Shown here: one piece after another, positions 5,893 to 12,504 of the stretch
Position numbering within the stretch: the first letter of the stretch is position 1
Layout: the number at the start of each line of letters is the position of its first letter
Assembly: GCA_002297935.1 (NCBI GenBank)
Contig: DBLC01000040.1
Coordinates: forward strand, 1 to 14,776
DNA from: Dialister sp. UBA734
GTDB taxonomy: Bacteria; Bacillota; Negativicutes; Veillonellales; Dialisteraceae
Direction: 5' to 3'
Length of the DNA stretch: 14,776 nt
Translations under genes and position numbers: made by a program
Notes under the pieces: model-generated
What the model was told of the DNA's origin: nothing
Seen by the model: the letters and a program-made list of their open reading frames with translations, nothing else
Database searches by the model: none

Positions 5893-5962
5893 TTACATGT
5901 ATTTATCTTAGGCATAGGCGTGGCCTGTGTTTCGTTTATCAGGGAAGGATTTTTGTTTTCAC

Positions 5963-6484
5963 ATGGCTTTAGAAGTCGGAAGTATCGTAGAAGGTACCAT
6001 TACTGGAATCGCTAAATTTGGCGCTTTTGTGGAACTGCCTGAAAAGAAGGTGGGCCTAGTCCATATTTCAGAAGTGGCCAATGAATATGTAAGTGATGTT
6101 AATCAATATCTGAAAGTCAAAGACAAAGTAAAGGTGAAAGTGATTACCATTGATGACAAAGGCAAGATTGCTTTGTCCATCAAGCAGGCCCAGCCGGTCA
6201 AGGAAGAAAAAAAGAGTGACCATTTTCATAAAGAACACAACGAAGGGAACCATCGCTTTGTAAAAAGAGAAAATGCACCGGAAAGAGAGGCTTTTCATGA
6301 AGCACCAAGAGCCATGGAAAGACGCAGTTTCTCCGGCGGTTTCCGGGCACCAAAACACGAAGCCCCTGCATCTTTTGAGGACAAATTGAGCCGTTTCCTC
6401 AAGGATAGCGATGAAAGACTTCTGGATCTGAAAAGAAATGTAGAATCCAAACGAGGCGGCAGAGGGGCCCGTCGCAGCAATTGA
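5963..6484 (+). CDS. yabR: S1 RNA-binding domain protein (YabR-like)
   Basis: This 173-residue protein starts at the ATG giving MALEVGSIVEG, the usual N-terminus of the family; a GTG at 5927 is in frame but extends past the family start. GGGAAGGA (5942-5949) is 13 bases upstream, a long spacing. Residues 1-77 form one S1 OB-fold domain (VGSIVEGTITGIAKFGAFVELP...GLVHISEV...VKVKVITIDDKGKIALSIKQA). Residues 78-173 are a charged, probably disordered tail rich in Lys, Arg, Glu and His, ending in an Arg/Gly-rich stretch that could add RNA contacts. A role in translation or RNA metabolism is assumed. Its place between the divIC-like gene and tilS fits YabR. Confidence 0.87.
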   Translation: MALEVGSIVEGTITGIAKFGAFVELPEKKVGLVHISEVANEYVSDVNQYLKVKDKVKVKVITIDDKGKIALSIKQAQPVKEEKKSDHFHKEHNEGNHRFVKRENAPEREAFHEAPRAMERRSFSGGFRAPKHEAPASFEDKLSRFLKDSDERLLDLKRNVESKRGGRGARRSN

Positions 6485-6489
6485 TGAGG

Positions 6490-6523
6490 AAAGGGGATGT
6501 AACGATGCGTTATGTCCTCTTTT
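6490..6523 (+). terminator. Probable terminator after the S1-domain gene
   Basis: AAAGGGGATGTAACG (6490-6504) pairs with CGTTATGTCCTCTTT (6508-6522), with a two-base internal mismatch and one G-T pair. The loop is three bases and a short T-run follows. It lies a few bases after the stop codon. Confidence 0.55.
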
Positions 6524-6530
6524 AAATTAA

Positions 6531-6598
6531 GTGAGGAGTTAGGAGTTATATTGGGTGACTAGTCACCAGTCTACCAGTCACCATGATCACTTCTAACT
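6531..6598. repeat. Nested heptad palindrome before ppx/gppA
   Basis: The outer words GTGAGGA and GTTAGGA (6531-6544) face TCACTTC and TAACTAA (about 6585-6598). Inside lies a perfect 14-base palindrome GGTGACTAGTCACC (6554-6567), followed by AGTCTACCAGTCACC. The inner 21 bases from AGTCACC also occur, reversed, at 4178-4206. I see no convincing promoter between this element and the gene. Confidence 0.65.
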
Positions 6599-6615
6599 AA
6601 AGAAGAGGTTTTATT

Positions 6616-7536
6616 ATGCGCGCAATCATCGATATCGGAACCAATTCTATCCGCCTGTTGCTGGCGGAGAAAGATGAAACCGGCGAATGGAAGGTTTTGA
6701 GGAAAGACCTTCGAAGCACTCGCTTAGGGGAAGGCATGACCGATAAGGCTTGCATCGGACAGGGCGGCCGGGAACGGTCTTTGGCAGCGATTAATGAATT
6801 TACCGCCGCAGCGAAACTGGCCGGGGCGGATGAAATATTTGCTTATGGCACGTCCATCATGCGAGATGCCAGCAACGGGGAAGAATTTGCTGACGAAGTG
6901 ACCGCGGCCACTGGGGTACCGGTACGCATTCTGACAGGCACCGAAGAAGCCTACTACAGCTATATCGGTGCGGCAGGAACGCCCGGGGTATTGACTTCTG
7001 TGGTCGATATCGGTGGCGGTTCCACCGAATTCTGTATGGGCTTCGGCAGTGATGTGGGGATGCGGCACAGCTTCCGTCTGGGGTGCGTGCGATGTTCCAA
7101 GCAGTTCGATACCACCACCGCCAGAGGCAGAGGGGAACTGAAAAAGCACTGTTTTGAACTGTTCCGCAAAACCGATTTGATGGAATCTATGCAGAATGTG
7201 AAACGCTGGATTGGTGTCGGCGGCACCATCACCTCCCTGGCTTCGGTGCTGCAGGGCTTGGAAGTGTACGATTCTTCTAAAGTGCAGGACTATGTGATTC
7301 ATCAGGAAGATGTATCGGCTATGCTGAAAAAATTATCCTCCATGTCCTATGATGAGAAATGCCACCTGAAAGGCCTCTTGCCTTCCCGGGCCGACATCAT
7401 TGTGGCTGGTGTAGCCATCTTGGACAGTTTGATGGAATATTTCGCCCTCTCAGAAATTATCGTCAGCGATCGAGACCTTTCGGAAGGGCTGCTCGATGCG
7501 GACGTGCTTTCGCCCCAAGTGGCAGGTAAAAAATGA
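6616..7536 (+). CDS. Ppx/GppA-family phosphatase
   Basis: This 306-residue cytoplasmic enzyme of the ASKHA fold hydrolyses polyphosphate and/or the gamma phosphate of pppGpp; the sequence does not decide which. AGAGG (6604-6608) precedes the ATG. Visible motifs are IDIGTNSIRLLLAE (phosphate-1 loop, residues 5-18), AYGTSIMRDASN (76-87), the catalytic-type Glu in LTGTEEA (about 110-111), and VVDIGGGSTEF (phosphate-2 loop, 129-139). The length fits the short form without the C-terminal HD-like domain of the long E. coli Ppx and GppA. The stop overlaps the tilS start as ATGA, so the two genes are translationally coupled. In Bacillus this place is held by spoIIE-yabS-yabT. Confidence 0.88.
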   Translation: MRAIIDIGTNSIRLLLAEKDETGEWKVLRKDLRSTRLGEGMTDKACIGQGGRERSLAAINEFTAAAKLAGADEIFAYGTSIMRDASNGEEFADEVTAATGVPVRILTGTEEAYYSYIGAAGTPGVLTSVVDIGGGSTEFCMGFGSDVGMRHSFRLGCVRCSKQFDTTTARGRGELKKHCFELFRKTDLMESMQNVKRWIGVGGTITSLASVLQGLEVYDSSKVQDYVIHQEDVSAMLKKLSSMSYDEKCHLKGLLPSRADIIVAGVAILDSLMEYFALSEIIVSDRDLSEGLLDADVLSPQVAGKK

Positions 7537-8987
7537 GTTCCTCCGATTTCATCGGAACGGTGCTTTCTTTTGCCAAAGAACACCAACTGTGGCAGACCGG
7601 GGACGCCATCCTGCTGGCCGTGTCTGGGGGCCCCGATTCGTTGGGACTGCTTCTCTTTTTTAAGGAAATAGCCCAGAAAGAAGGACTTCGGCTTGGTTGC
7701 TGCTGCGTGAATCACCATTTGCGAGACGAAGCAGAAGAAGAGACGGCCTTCGTAGCTTCCGTTTGCCAAGACCTACAGATTCCTTTCTATCGGAAAGACG
7801 TATTTGTCAAGGAAACGAGAGAAAGAGAAAAAGGGTCCCTGGAAACAGTGGCCCGGGACCTTCGGTATGCCGCCTTGCGAGAGGTAAAAGAACAAGAAAA
7901 TTTCCGCTATATCGCATTGGCTCATCACGGTGATGACCAGGCGGAAACAGTGGTCTTTCATTTCCTTCGCGGCAGCGGAGCTCGGGGTCTCTCTGGGATG
8001 CAGCCCAAACGAGACGATTTACTTCGTCCCTTTTTAGGAGTCACGAAAAAAGACATCCAAGCCTTTGTGGATGGCTATCCCTATGAGGCGTGTCACGATG
8101 CCACCAACGACATTCCTAATACCACTAGAAACCAGATTCGGCTCCACCTACTGCCTCAACTCCTCTCGTATAATCCGAACTTGGTAGAGTCCCTGGGTCA
8201 TATGGCAGACATTTTTCGCGAAGAAGATTCTTATATGGACGGCGAAGCTCAGGCGTGGCTATCCCAATGGGCGGTGACCAGTCAAGAAGGCTACCTGCTG
8301 ATTCCTCGAAGGGAAATCCAAAAACTTCCCACGGCATTGCTCCGGCGGGTGCTTCGAAAAGCGGCCTTTCAAGTGGGAAAGGAAGAGTTGGATTTCCAAA
8401 GTTTGGAGCGGATGCGCACTTTGCTACAGCAAGGCAGCGGGCAAAGAACCTCGAGTCATTTCGTGACCTTGCAAGTGGAAAGAGTCTATGTATTTCTATA
8501 TCCGGGAAATACCAAAGCGGGGGTGTTACCTAGCGGTATAGAAATGACAGAATTGGTGACCCGTCAGTGGTTGAAAAATCCAATTCTTACGCAATTAACA
8601 ATTGATTTCATCAATAAAAACAGTATAATCATAAAAAAAGAACCGTGGCAGATGGTCATACAATCGCTGCTCACGAAACCCAGTCAGATGGAGAAGAACC
8701 AATACTTGCTAGATGGCGACCAAGTGGGAGCGCTTCACCTGGTATTTCCTAAAAAAGGAGATACCATGGCGCCCTATGGCATGGAAGGAACGAAAGAGGT
8801 GCTCCGTATTTTACAAGAAGCAGCCATTCCATCTCCAGCCAGACCGTTCTGGCCCCTGGTAGCCGATAGGTCCCACATCTACTGGACAGGATTTTTGCGA
8901 GGCAGCCGCTTTGGCAGGCCTTCTTCAAACACAACCCATTATTTATTAATTACATTATCTTGGATAGGTAAGGAGACAAAGAAGTAA
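7533..8987 (+). CDS. tilS: tRNA(Ile)-lysidine synthetase
   Basis: This 484-residue enzyme attaches lysine to C34 of tRNA-Ile(CAU), changing both codon and amino-acid identity; it is essential in most bacteria. The PP-loop ATP motif AVSGGPDS (29-36) is intact, as are HHLRDEAEEE and HHGDDQAET, both family hallmarks. The middle part (TRNQIRLHLLPQL) is the tRNA-binding region, and a C-terminal TilS domain begins near residue 390. The length is normal for the two-domain form and it is not fused to hpt. It starts inside the ppx/gppA stop (ATGA) and ends one base before hpt. A stretch near 8581-8645 is clearly richer in A and T than the rest and carries a possible promoter. Confidence 0.95.
   Translation: MSSSDFIGTVLSFAKEHQLWQTGDAILLAVSGGPDSLGLLLFFKEIAQKEGLRLGCCCVNHHLRDEAEEETAFVASVCQDLQIPFYRKDVFVKETREREKGSLETVARDLRYAALREVKEQENFRYIALAHHGDDQAETVVFHFLRGSGARGLSGMQPKRDDLLRPFLGVTKKDIQAFVDGYPYEACHDATNDIPNTTRNQIRLHLLPQLLSYNPNLVESLGHMADIFREEDSYMDGEAQAWLSQWAVTSQEGYLLIPRREIQKLPTALLRRVLRKAAFQVGKEELDFQSLERMRTLLQQGSGQRTSSHFVTLQVERVYVFLYPGNTKAGVLPSGIEMTELVTRQWLKNPILTQLTIDFINKNSIIIKKEPWQMVIQSLLTKPSQMEKNQYLLDGDQVGALHLVFPKKGDTMAPYGMEGTKEVLRILQEAAIPSPARPFWPLVADRSHIYWTGFLRGSRFGRPSSNTTHYLLITLSWIGKETKK
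8602..8629 (+). promoter_or_regulatory. Possible internal promoter in tilS driving hpt
   Basis: TTGATT (8602-8607), a 16-base spacer and a perfect TATAAT (8624-8629) lie in an AT-rich stretch of the tilS coding region, about 360 bases before hpt. It could add hpt transcripts independent of the operon. Chance occurrence in AT-rich coding sequence is a real alternative. Confidence 0.3.
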
Positions 8988-8988
8988 A

Positions 8989-9540
8989 ATGAAAAATTTA
9001 GAAAAAGATGTCAAAGCCGTACTGGTAACCAGAGAACAGATCGCTGCTAGAGTGAAAGAAATCGGTCAGCAGATTACCGAAGACTATGCAGGAAAAGAAG
9101 TGGTTCTGGTAGGAATCCTGAAAGGGGCTATGCCCTTCCTGTGTGACCTTATGAGAGAAATCGACTTGCCAGTCACCTTGGACACCATGTGCGTCTCCAG
9201 CTACGGCAACAGCACCGTTTCCAGTGGTCACGTGAAAATTAAGAAAGACCTGGACAGCGAAATCCGCGGCAAACACGTCATTGTGGTAGAAGATATCATC
9301 GATACAGGCATCACTATGTCTGCTCTGCTTCCAATTCTGAAACAGAGAGGCGCCGCTTCCGTAGAACTGGCTATTTGCCTGGATAAGAAAGAAAGAAGAG
9401 AAGCCGAAGTGGATGTGAAATACATCGGCTTTGAAATTCCTGATGAATTCATCGTCGGCTACGGCTGCGACTATGCCCAGAAATACAGAAACCTGCCTTT
9501 CATCGGCGTACTGGACAGCAAAGTGTATAGCAGACAGTAA
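8989..9540 (+). CDS. hpt: Hypoxanthine phosphoribosyltransferase
   Basis: This 183-residue cytoplasmic enzyme converts hypoxanthine (and usually guanine) plus PRPP to IMP (GMP) in purine salvage. The PRPP-binding motif VVEDIIDTGIT lies at residues 99-109. LVGILKGAMPFLCDL (40-54) gives the nucleotide-binding loop, SYGNST (71-76) the flexible loop, and GFEIPDEFIVGYGCDY the base-binding end. The ATG is one base after the tilS stop; AAGGAG (8970-8975) is 13 bases upstream. The pair tilS-hpt followed by ftsH is a strongly conserved arrangement in Gram-positive-type bacteria. Confidence 0.96.
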   Translation: MKNLEKDVKAVLVTREQIAARVKEIGQQITEDYAGKEVVLVGILKGAMPFLCDLMREIDLPVTLDTMCVSSYGNSTVSSGHVKIKKDLDSEIRGKHVIVVEDIIDTGITMSALLPILKQRGAASVELAICLDKKERREAEVDVKYIGFEIPDEFIVGYGCDYAQKYRNLPFIGVLDSKVYSRQ

Positions 9541-9554
9541 AAGTATAGAAACGT

Positions 9555-9585
9555 AATATTTGTTCATGAGGTAACGAATATTTTT
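9555..9585 (+). terminator. Intrinsic terminator after hpt
   Basis: AATATTTGTT (9555-9564) pairs with AACGAATATT (9573-9582) over ten positions with one T-G pair and an eight-base loop. TTT follows in the run TTTTT. It separates the hpt operon from ftsH. Confidence 0.65.
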
Positions 9586-9587
9586 AA

Positions 9588-9904
9588 AAGGTTATCAGAG
9601 GAGATTCCAAAGATGACATTTTTCCTTAGTTGAATTGGCACAAGGTTATTATTCTACTGACTTCTATATGGAAGGAAATAGCATATACAGCTGCCTTCTA
9701 GGTTATAAAGGGTTATATAGCTCAAGGTATAACCTTTTATAACCTGGACACTTGCTTATATGTCGCTTGTTTGATGAGGAAATCTGTAGAATTATAACCT
9801 TTTGCTTATCCATTTTGCGCTAAAGATTTCAAATGTTTTCTCCTCTAATAACCTTTTTCTTATTTGGTACTGCTTTTCAAATTTTCTCATTGCCTATCTA
9901 CGTA
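9588..9904. repeat. Degenerate inverted arrays of 54-57 bp, AAGGTTAT head
   Basis: Forward GGTT heads lie at 9590, 9644 and 9701 (54 and 57 bases apart). Reverse AACC heads lie at 9741, 9796 and 9850 (55 and 54 apart). In the middle an 18-base stem, AGGTTATAA...TATA (9700-9717) with TATAACC...AACCT (9728-9745), encloses a ten-base loop. AGAGGAGA, ACATTT and TTAG recur in forward and reversed reverse units. The plan resembles 1352-1917, with a weaker sequence match. No gene is supported in 9541-9996. Confidence 0.65.
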
Positions 9905-9927
9905 GATATATGATAAAATTGAAATTA

Positions 9928-9956
9928 TTCAAAGTTATCAATCTATGGGGTATACT
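9928..9956 (+). promoter_or_regulatory. Probable ftsH promoter
   Basis: TTCAAA (9928-9933), a 17-base spacer and TATACT (9951-9956). The start would be near 9963, about 34 bases ahead of the TTG start codon. That start also excludes the upstream reading frame from ftsH. Confidence 0.6.
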
Positions 9957-9996
9957 TATTCAATGGGATTCAAAACAGATAGATAGGAGGAATATA

Positions 9997-11895
9997 TTGA
10001 ACAAGTTTGTAAAGAATGTGGCATTGTACGTGCTTTTGATTGTTATTGCGGTGTCCATATTCAATACCTTTGTCCATCCGCAGGAAAAGCATTCCGAAAT
10101 TACCTACAGTGACTTTATCACCCAGGTAGAGAAGAAGAATGTAGATTCTGTGACGATGACAAACAATTCCATCGTCGGCAAGTTGAAAGATGGAACTGAA
10201 TTTGAAACCTATGCACCAGACAATGACAGAGAACTGCTTCCGAAGCTCACTGCCGGTGATGTAGTGATCACCGCAAAACCACCGGAACAGCCATCCTGGT
10301 GGATGAGCCTGCTTTCCTCTCTGCTTCCGATCATCATCCTGGTAGGCGTGTGGTTCTGGATTATGAACCAGACCCAGGGCGGTGGTGGACGTGTCATGAG
10401 CTTTGGTAAATCCAGAGCGAAAATGGCTGCCGAAGGACAGGTCCATGTCAACTTCAGCGATGTAGCTGGGGAAGATGAAGCCAAAGAAGAACTGTCTGAA
10501 GTGGTGGATTTCCTGAAAAATCCAGGACGTTATACTGCCATCGGCGCAAAAATTCCGAAGGGCGTTCTCCTCGTAGGACCTCCTGGCACTGGTAAAACCC
10601 TCTTAGCCAAAGCCGTAGCCGGAGAAGCAAAAGTACCGTTTTTCTCTATTTCCGGTTCTGACTTCGTAGAAATGTTCGTCGGTGTCGGTGCGTCCCGTGT
10701 GCGTGACCTGTTCTCTCAGGCCAAGAAAAATGCACCTTGCATCGTATTTATCGATGAAATCGATGCCGTAGGTCGTCAGAGAGGCAGCGGCTTAGGCGGC
10801 GGCCATGACGAAAGAGAACAGACACTGAACCAACTGCTGGTAGAAATGGATGGTTTCGGTTCCAATGAAGGGATCATCACCATTGCGGCCACCAACCGTC
10901 CAGACATCCTGGATCCGGCACTGCTTCGGCCAGGCCGTTTCGACCGCCGCGTAGTTGTAGGCCGTCCAGACCTGCGTGGTCGTCTGGCCATTCTCCGTGT
11001 CCATGCTAGAAATAAACCACTGGAACCGGATGTGGATCTCAACACCATCGCCAAGAAAATTCCTGGATTCACCGGTGCTGACATTGCCAACTTGTTGAAC
11101 GAAGCAGCCCTCATGGCCGCTCGTGACAACCGCAAGACCATTTCCATGGCCGATATGGAAGAAGCCAGCGAAAAAGTCAGCTACGGTCCAGAAAGAAAGA
11201 GCCATAAAGTGAGCGATGAAGAAAGAAAACTCACCGCTTACCATGAATCCGGTCATGCCATCATGGCCACCCTCTTGAAAGATGCTGACCCGGTCCATAA
11301 AGTCACCATCATTCCTCGTGGACAGGCCGGTGGCTACACCATGATGCTTCCTCATGAAGAGCGTTCCTTCATCACCAAATCCCACCTGCTGGCACAACTT
11401 CGTGTGGCACTGGGCGGACGGTGCGCTGAAAAAATCATTTTCAATGAAATTTCCAGCGGCGCCTCTGGTGACCTGCAGCAGGTTACCGGCATTCTCCGTA
11501 AGATGATTATGGAATGGGGCATGAGCGATCGCCTGGGACCGATGATTTTCGGTGAACATCAGGAGCAGATTTTCCTTGGTAAACAGCTGGGCTCCGAAAG
11601 AAACTACGGCGAAACTGTAGCTACCGTGATTGATGAAGAAATGCATAAATACCTGGATGAAGCCTACAACGATACCATGAAGACTTTGACTGATAACATG
11701 GAAGTACTCCATGCCATGGCAAAAGCCCTTCTGGAAGTCGAAACCATTGACCACAAACAGGTAGAAAACCTCTTCAAATATCACTCCATCTATGCACCAG
11801 GAGAAGAACCGAAGAAGGAAGAAGAAAATACCGATTCTCCCCTTCCACCACTTCCCAAGGATGAAAGTCCGATCTCTTCTATCTATAGCGAATAA
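9997..11895 (+). CDS. ftsH: ATP-dependent zinc metalloprotease FtsH
   Basis: This hexameric membrane AAA protease degrades misfolded membrane proteins and short-lived regulators. I place the start at TTG 9997, after AGGAGG (9985-9990); an open frame back to 9802 has no such site, reads through the repeat array and promoter, and adds non-family sequence. The 632-residue product has a first membrane span at about 6-25, an extracytoplasmic domain to about 100, and a second span at about 103-123. Walker A GPPGTGKT lies at 194-201, Walker B FIDEID at 251-256, and the second region of homology ATNRPDILDPALLRPGRFDR at 298-317. The zinc site is HESGH (416-420) with Asp492 (SGASGD) as third ligand. 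The C-terminal tail is acidic and proline-rich. The gene is monocistronic between its own promoter and terminator. Confidence 0.97.
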   Translation: MNKFVKNVALYVLLIVIAVSIFNTFVHPQEKHSEITYSDFITQVEKKNVDSVTMTNNSIVGKLKDGTEFETYAPDNDRELLPKLTAGDVVITAKPPEQPSWWMSLLSSLLPIIILVGVWFWIMNQTQGGGGRVMSFGKSRAKMAAEGQVHVNFSDVAGEDEAKEELSEVVDFLKNPGRYTAIGAKIPKGVLLVGPPGTGKTLLAKAVAGEAKVPFFSISGSDFVEMFVGVGASRVRDLFSQAKKNAPCIVFIDEIDAVGRQRGSGLGGGHDEREQTLNQLLVEMDGFGSNEGIITIAATNRPDILDPALLRPGRFDRRVVVGRPDLRGRLAILRVHARNKPLEPDVDLNTIAKKIPGFTGADIANLLNEAALMAARDNRKTISMADMEEASEKVSYGPERKSHKVSDEERKLTAYHESGHAIMATLLKDADPVHKVTIIPRGQAGGYTMMLPHEERSFITKSHLLAQLRVALGGRCAEKIIFNEISSGASGDLQQVTGILRKMIMEWGMSDRLGPMIFGEHQEQIFLGKQLGSERNYGETVATVIDEEMHKYLDEAYNDTMKTLTDNMEVLHAMAKALLEVETIDHKQVENLFKYHSIYAPGEEPKKEEENTDSPLPPLPKDESPISSIYSE

Positions 11896-11908
11896 TCCGT
11901 AAATACAA

Positions 11909-11944
11909 ACACCTATGAAACGATTCTGTTTCATAGGTGTTTTT
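11909..11944 (+). terminator. Intrinsic terminator of ftsH
   Basis: ACACCTATGAAAC (11909-11921) pairs perfectly with GTTTCATAGGTGT (11928-11940), with a six-base loop, followed by TTTT. It starts 13 bases after the ftsH stop. Confidence 0.92.
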
Positions 11945-11962
11945 GCGTGGGGGAAATAGGAG

Positions 11963-12019
11963 GTAGGCCGTTAGCAGTAGGCAGTTGTCAGAAAATACGG
12001 CGAACGGCTCACGGCCTAC
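11963..12019. repeat. Heptad-word palindrome (GTAGGCC type)
   Basis: The left arm is GTAGGCC, GTTAGCA, GTAGGCA, GTTGTCA (11963-11990). The right arm, read in reverse complement, is GTAGGCC, GTGAGCC, GTTCGCC, GTATTTT (12019-11992). Both keep the seven-base step although only the outer word pairs perfectly. It shares AGTAGGCAGTT with the element at 2724. Confidence 0.75.
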
Positions 12020-12084
12020 TACAAACTGAATTTTGCTAGGTATGGTTTTGAGTCACTGATGCAATTTTAATATATAGAAAGGCA

Positions 12085-12150
12085 GTGAGAAGTTAGAAGT
12101 GAGAAGTTAGAAATGGTGGCGGCGGCGCACACTATTTGGAAGCGCCGCAA
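12085..12150 (+). repeat. GTGAGAA-word array plus GGTGG and GC hairpin
   Basis: GTGAGAA and GTTAGAA alternate twice (12085-12112), then ATGGTGG (12113-12119), then GGCGGCGCAC...GCGCCGCAA (12121-12150), which folds into a hairpin. This is the same modular order as at 5704-5767: words, ATGGTGG, GC hairpin, AT-rich tail. In 12151-12303 I see nothing with firm support. Confidence 0.7.
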
Positions 12151-12303
12151 ATTTGAAAGGAATTAGGGCTGTCAAATGTGCCTCTGGTCGAAATGACGCT
12201 AGCGATGATATGGATATCGGTAACTTAACTGCCTTGCCTGGAGGAAGTACTATTCTATGAGCCTATCATCTATACAAAATGGTATTTCTCCAGAATCATG
12301 ATT

Positions 12304-12358
12304 GTTAGTTGTTGGTTGTTAGTTGTTGGGCTTCAAGCAGCCAACAACTAACAACAAT
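12304..12358. repeat. Heptad-word palindrome (GTTAGTT type)
   Basis: GTTAGTT, GTTGGTT, GTTAGTT, GTTGGGC (12304-12331) face CCAACAACTAACAACAA (12341-12357), giving a stem of about 15 bases around a short loop. It lies in the region upstream of cas3. Confidence 0.8.
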
Positions 12359-12456
12359 GAGCAGATGAATTATTCATCATCCACTCATTAAGATTTTCTA
12401 TAACCAAAAAGTAAAAAAGTCTCTTGCACAAGTCAGGTTTTGTCATGGGGATTCTG

Positions 12457-12462
12457 TATAAT
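12457..12462 (+). promoter_or_regulatory. Possible -10 element for cas3
   Basis: A perfect TATAAT lies about 43 bases before the cas3 start codon. No acceptable -35 is found 16-18 bases upstream, so an activator or a different site may be involved. Weak support. Confidence 0.3.
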
Positions 12463-12504
12463 AAAGATAGAATTTCCAATGAGGTGTTTTCAAAGGAGGC
12501 CGGT

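Noticed and set aside
5927..5962. GTG start for the S1-domain protein
   Set aside because: It adds twelve residues outside the family; MALEVGS is the usual beginning.
9802..9996. N-terminal extension of FtsH by 65 residues
   Set aside because: No ribosome-binding site, it runs through the repeat and promoter region, and family members begin near the TTG at 9997, which has AGGAGG at good spacing.
9541..9996. tRNA or other known RNA gene between hpt and ftsH
   Set aside because: No cloverleaf or T-loop sequence was found; the strong hairpin belongs to the inverted array.
12424..12504. Cas3 start at the upstream TTG
   Set aside because: No ribosome-binding site, and the frame overlaps the likely -10 element; the ATG at 12505 has AAAGGAGG.
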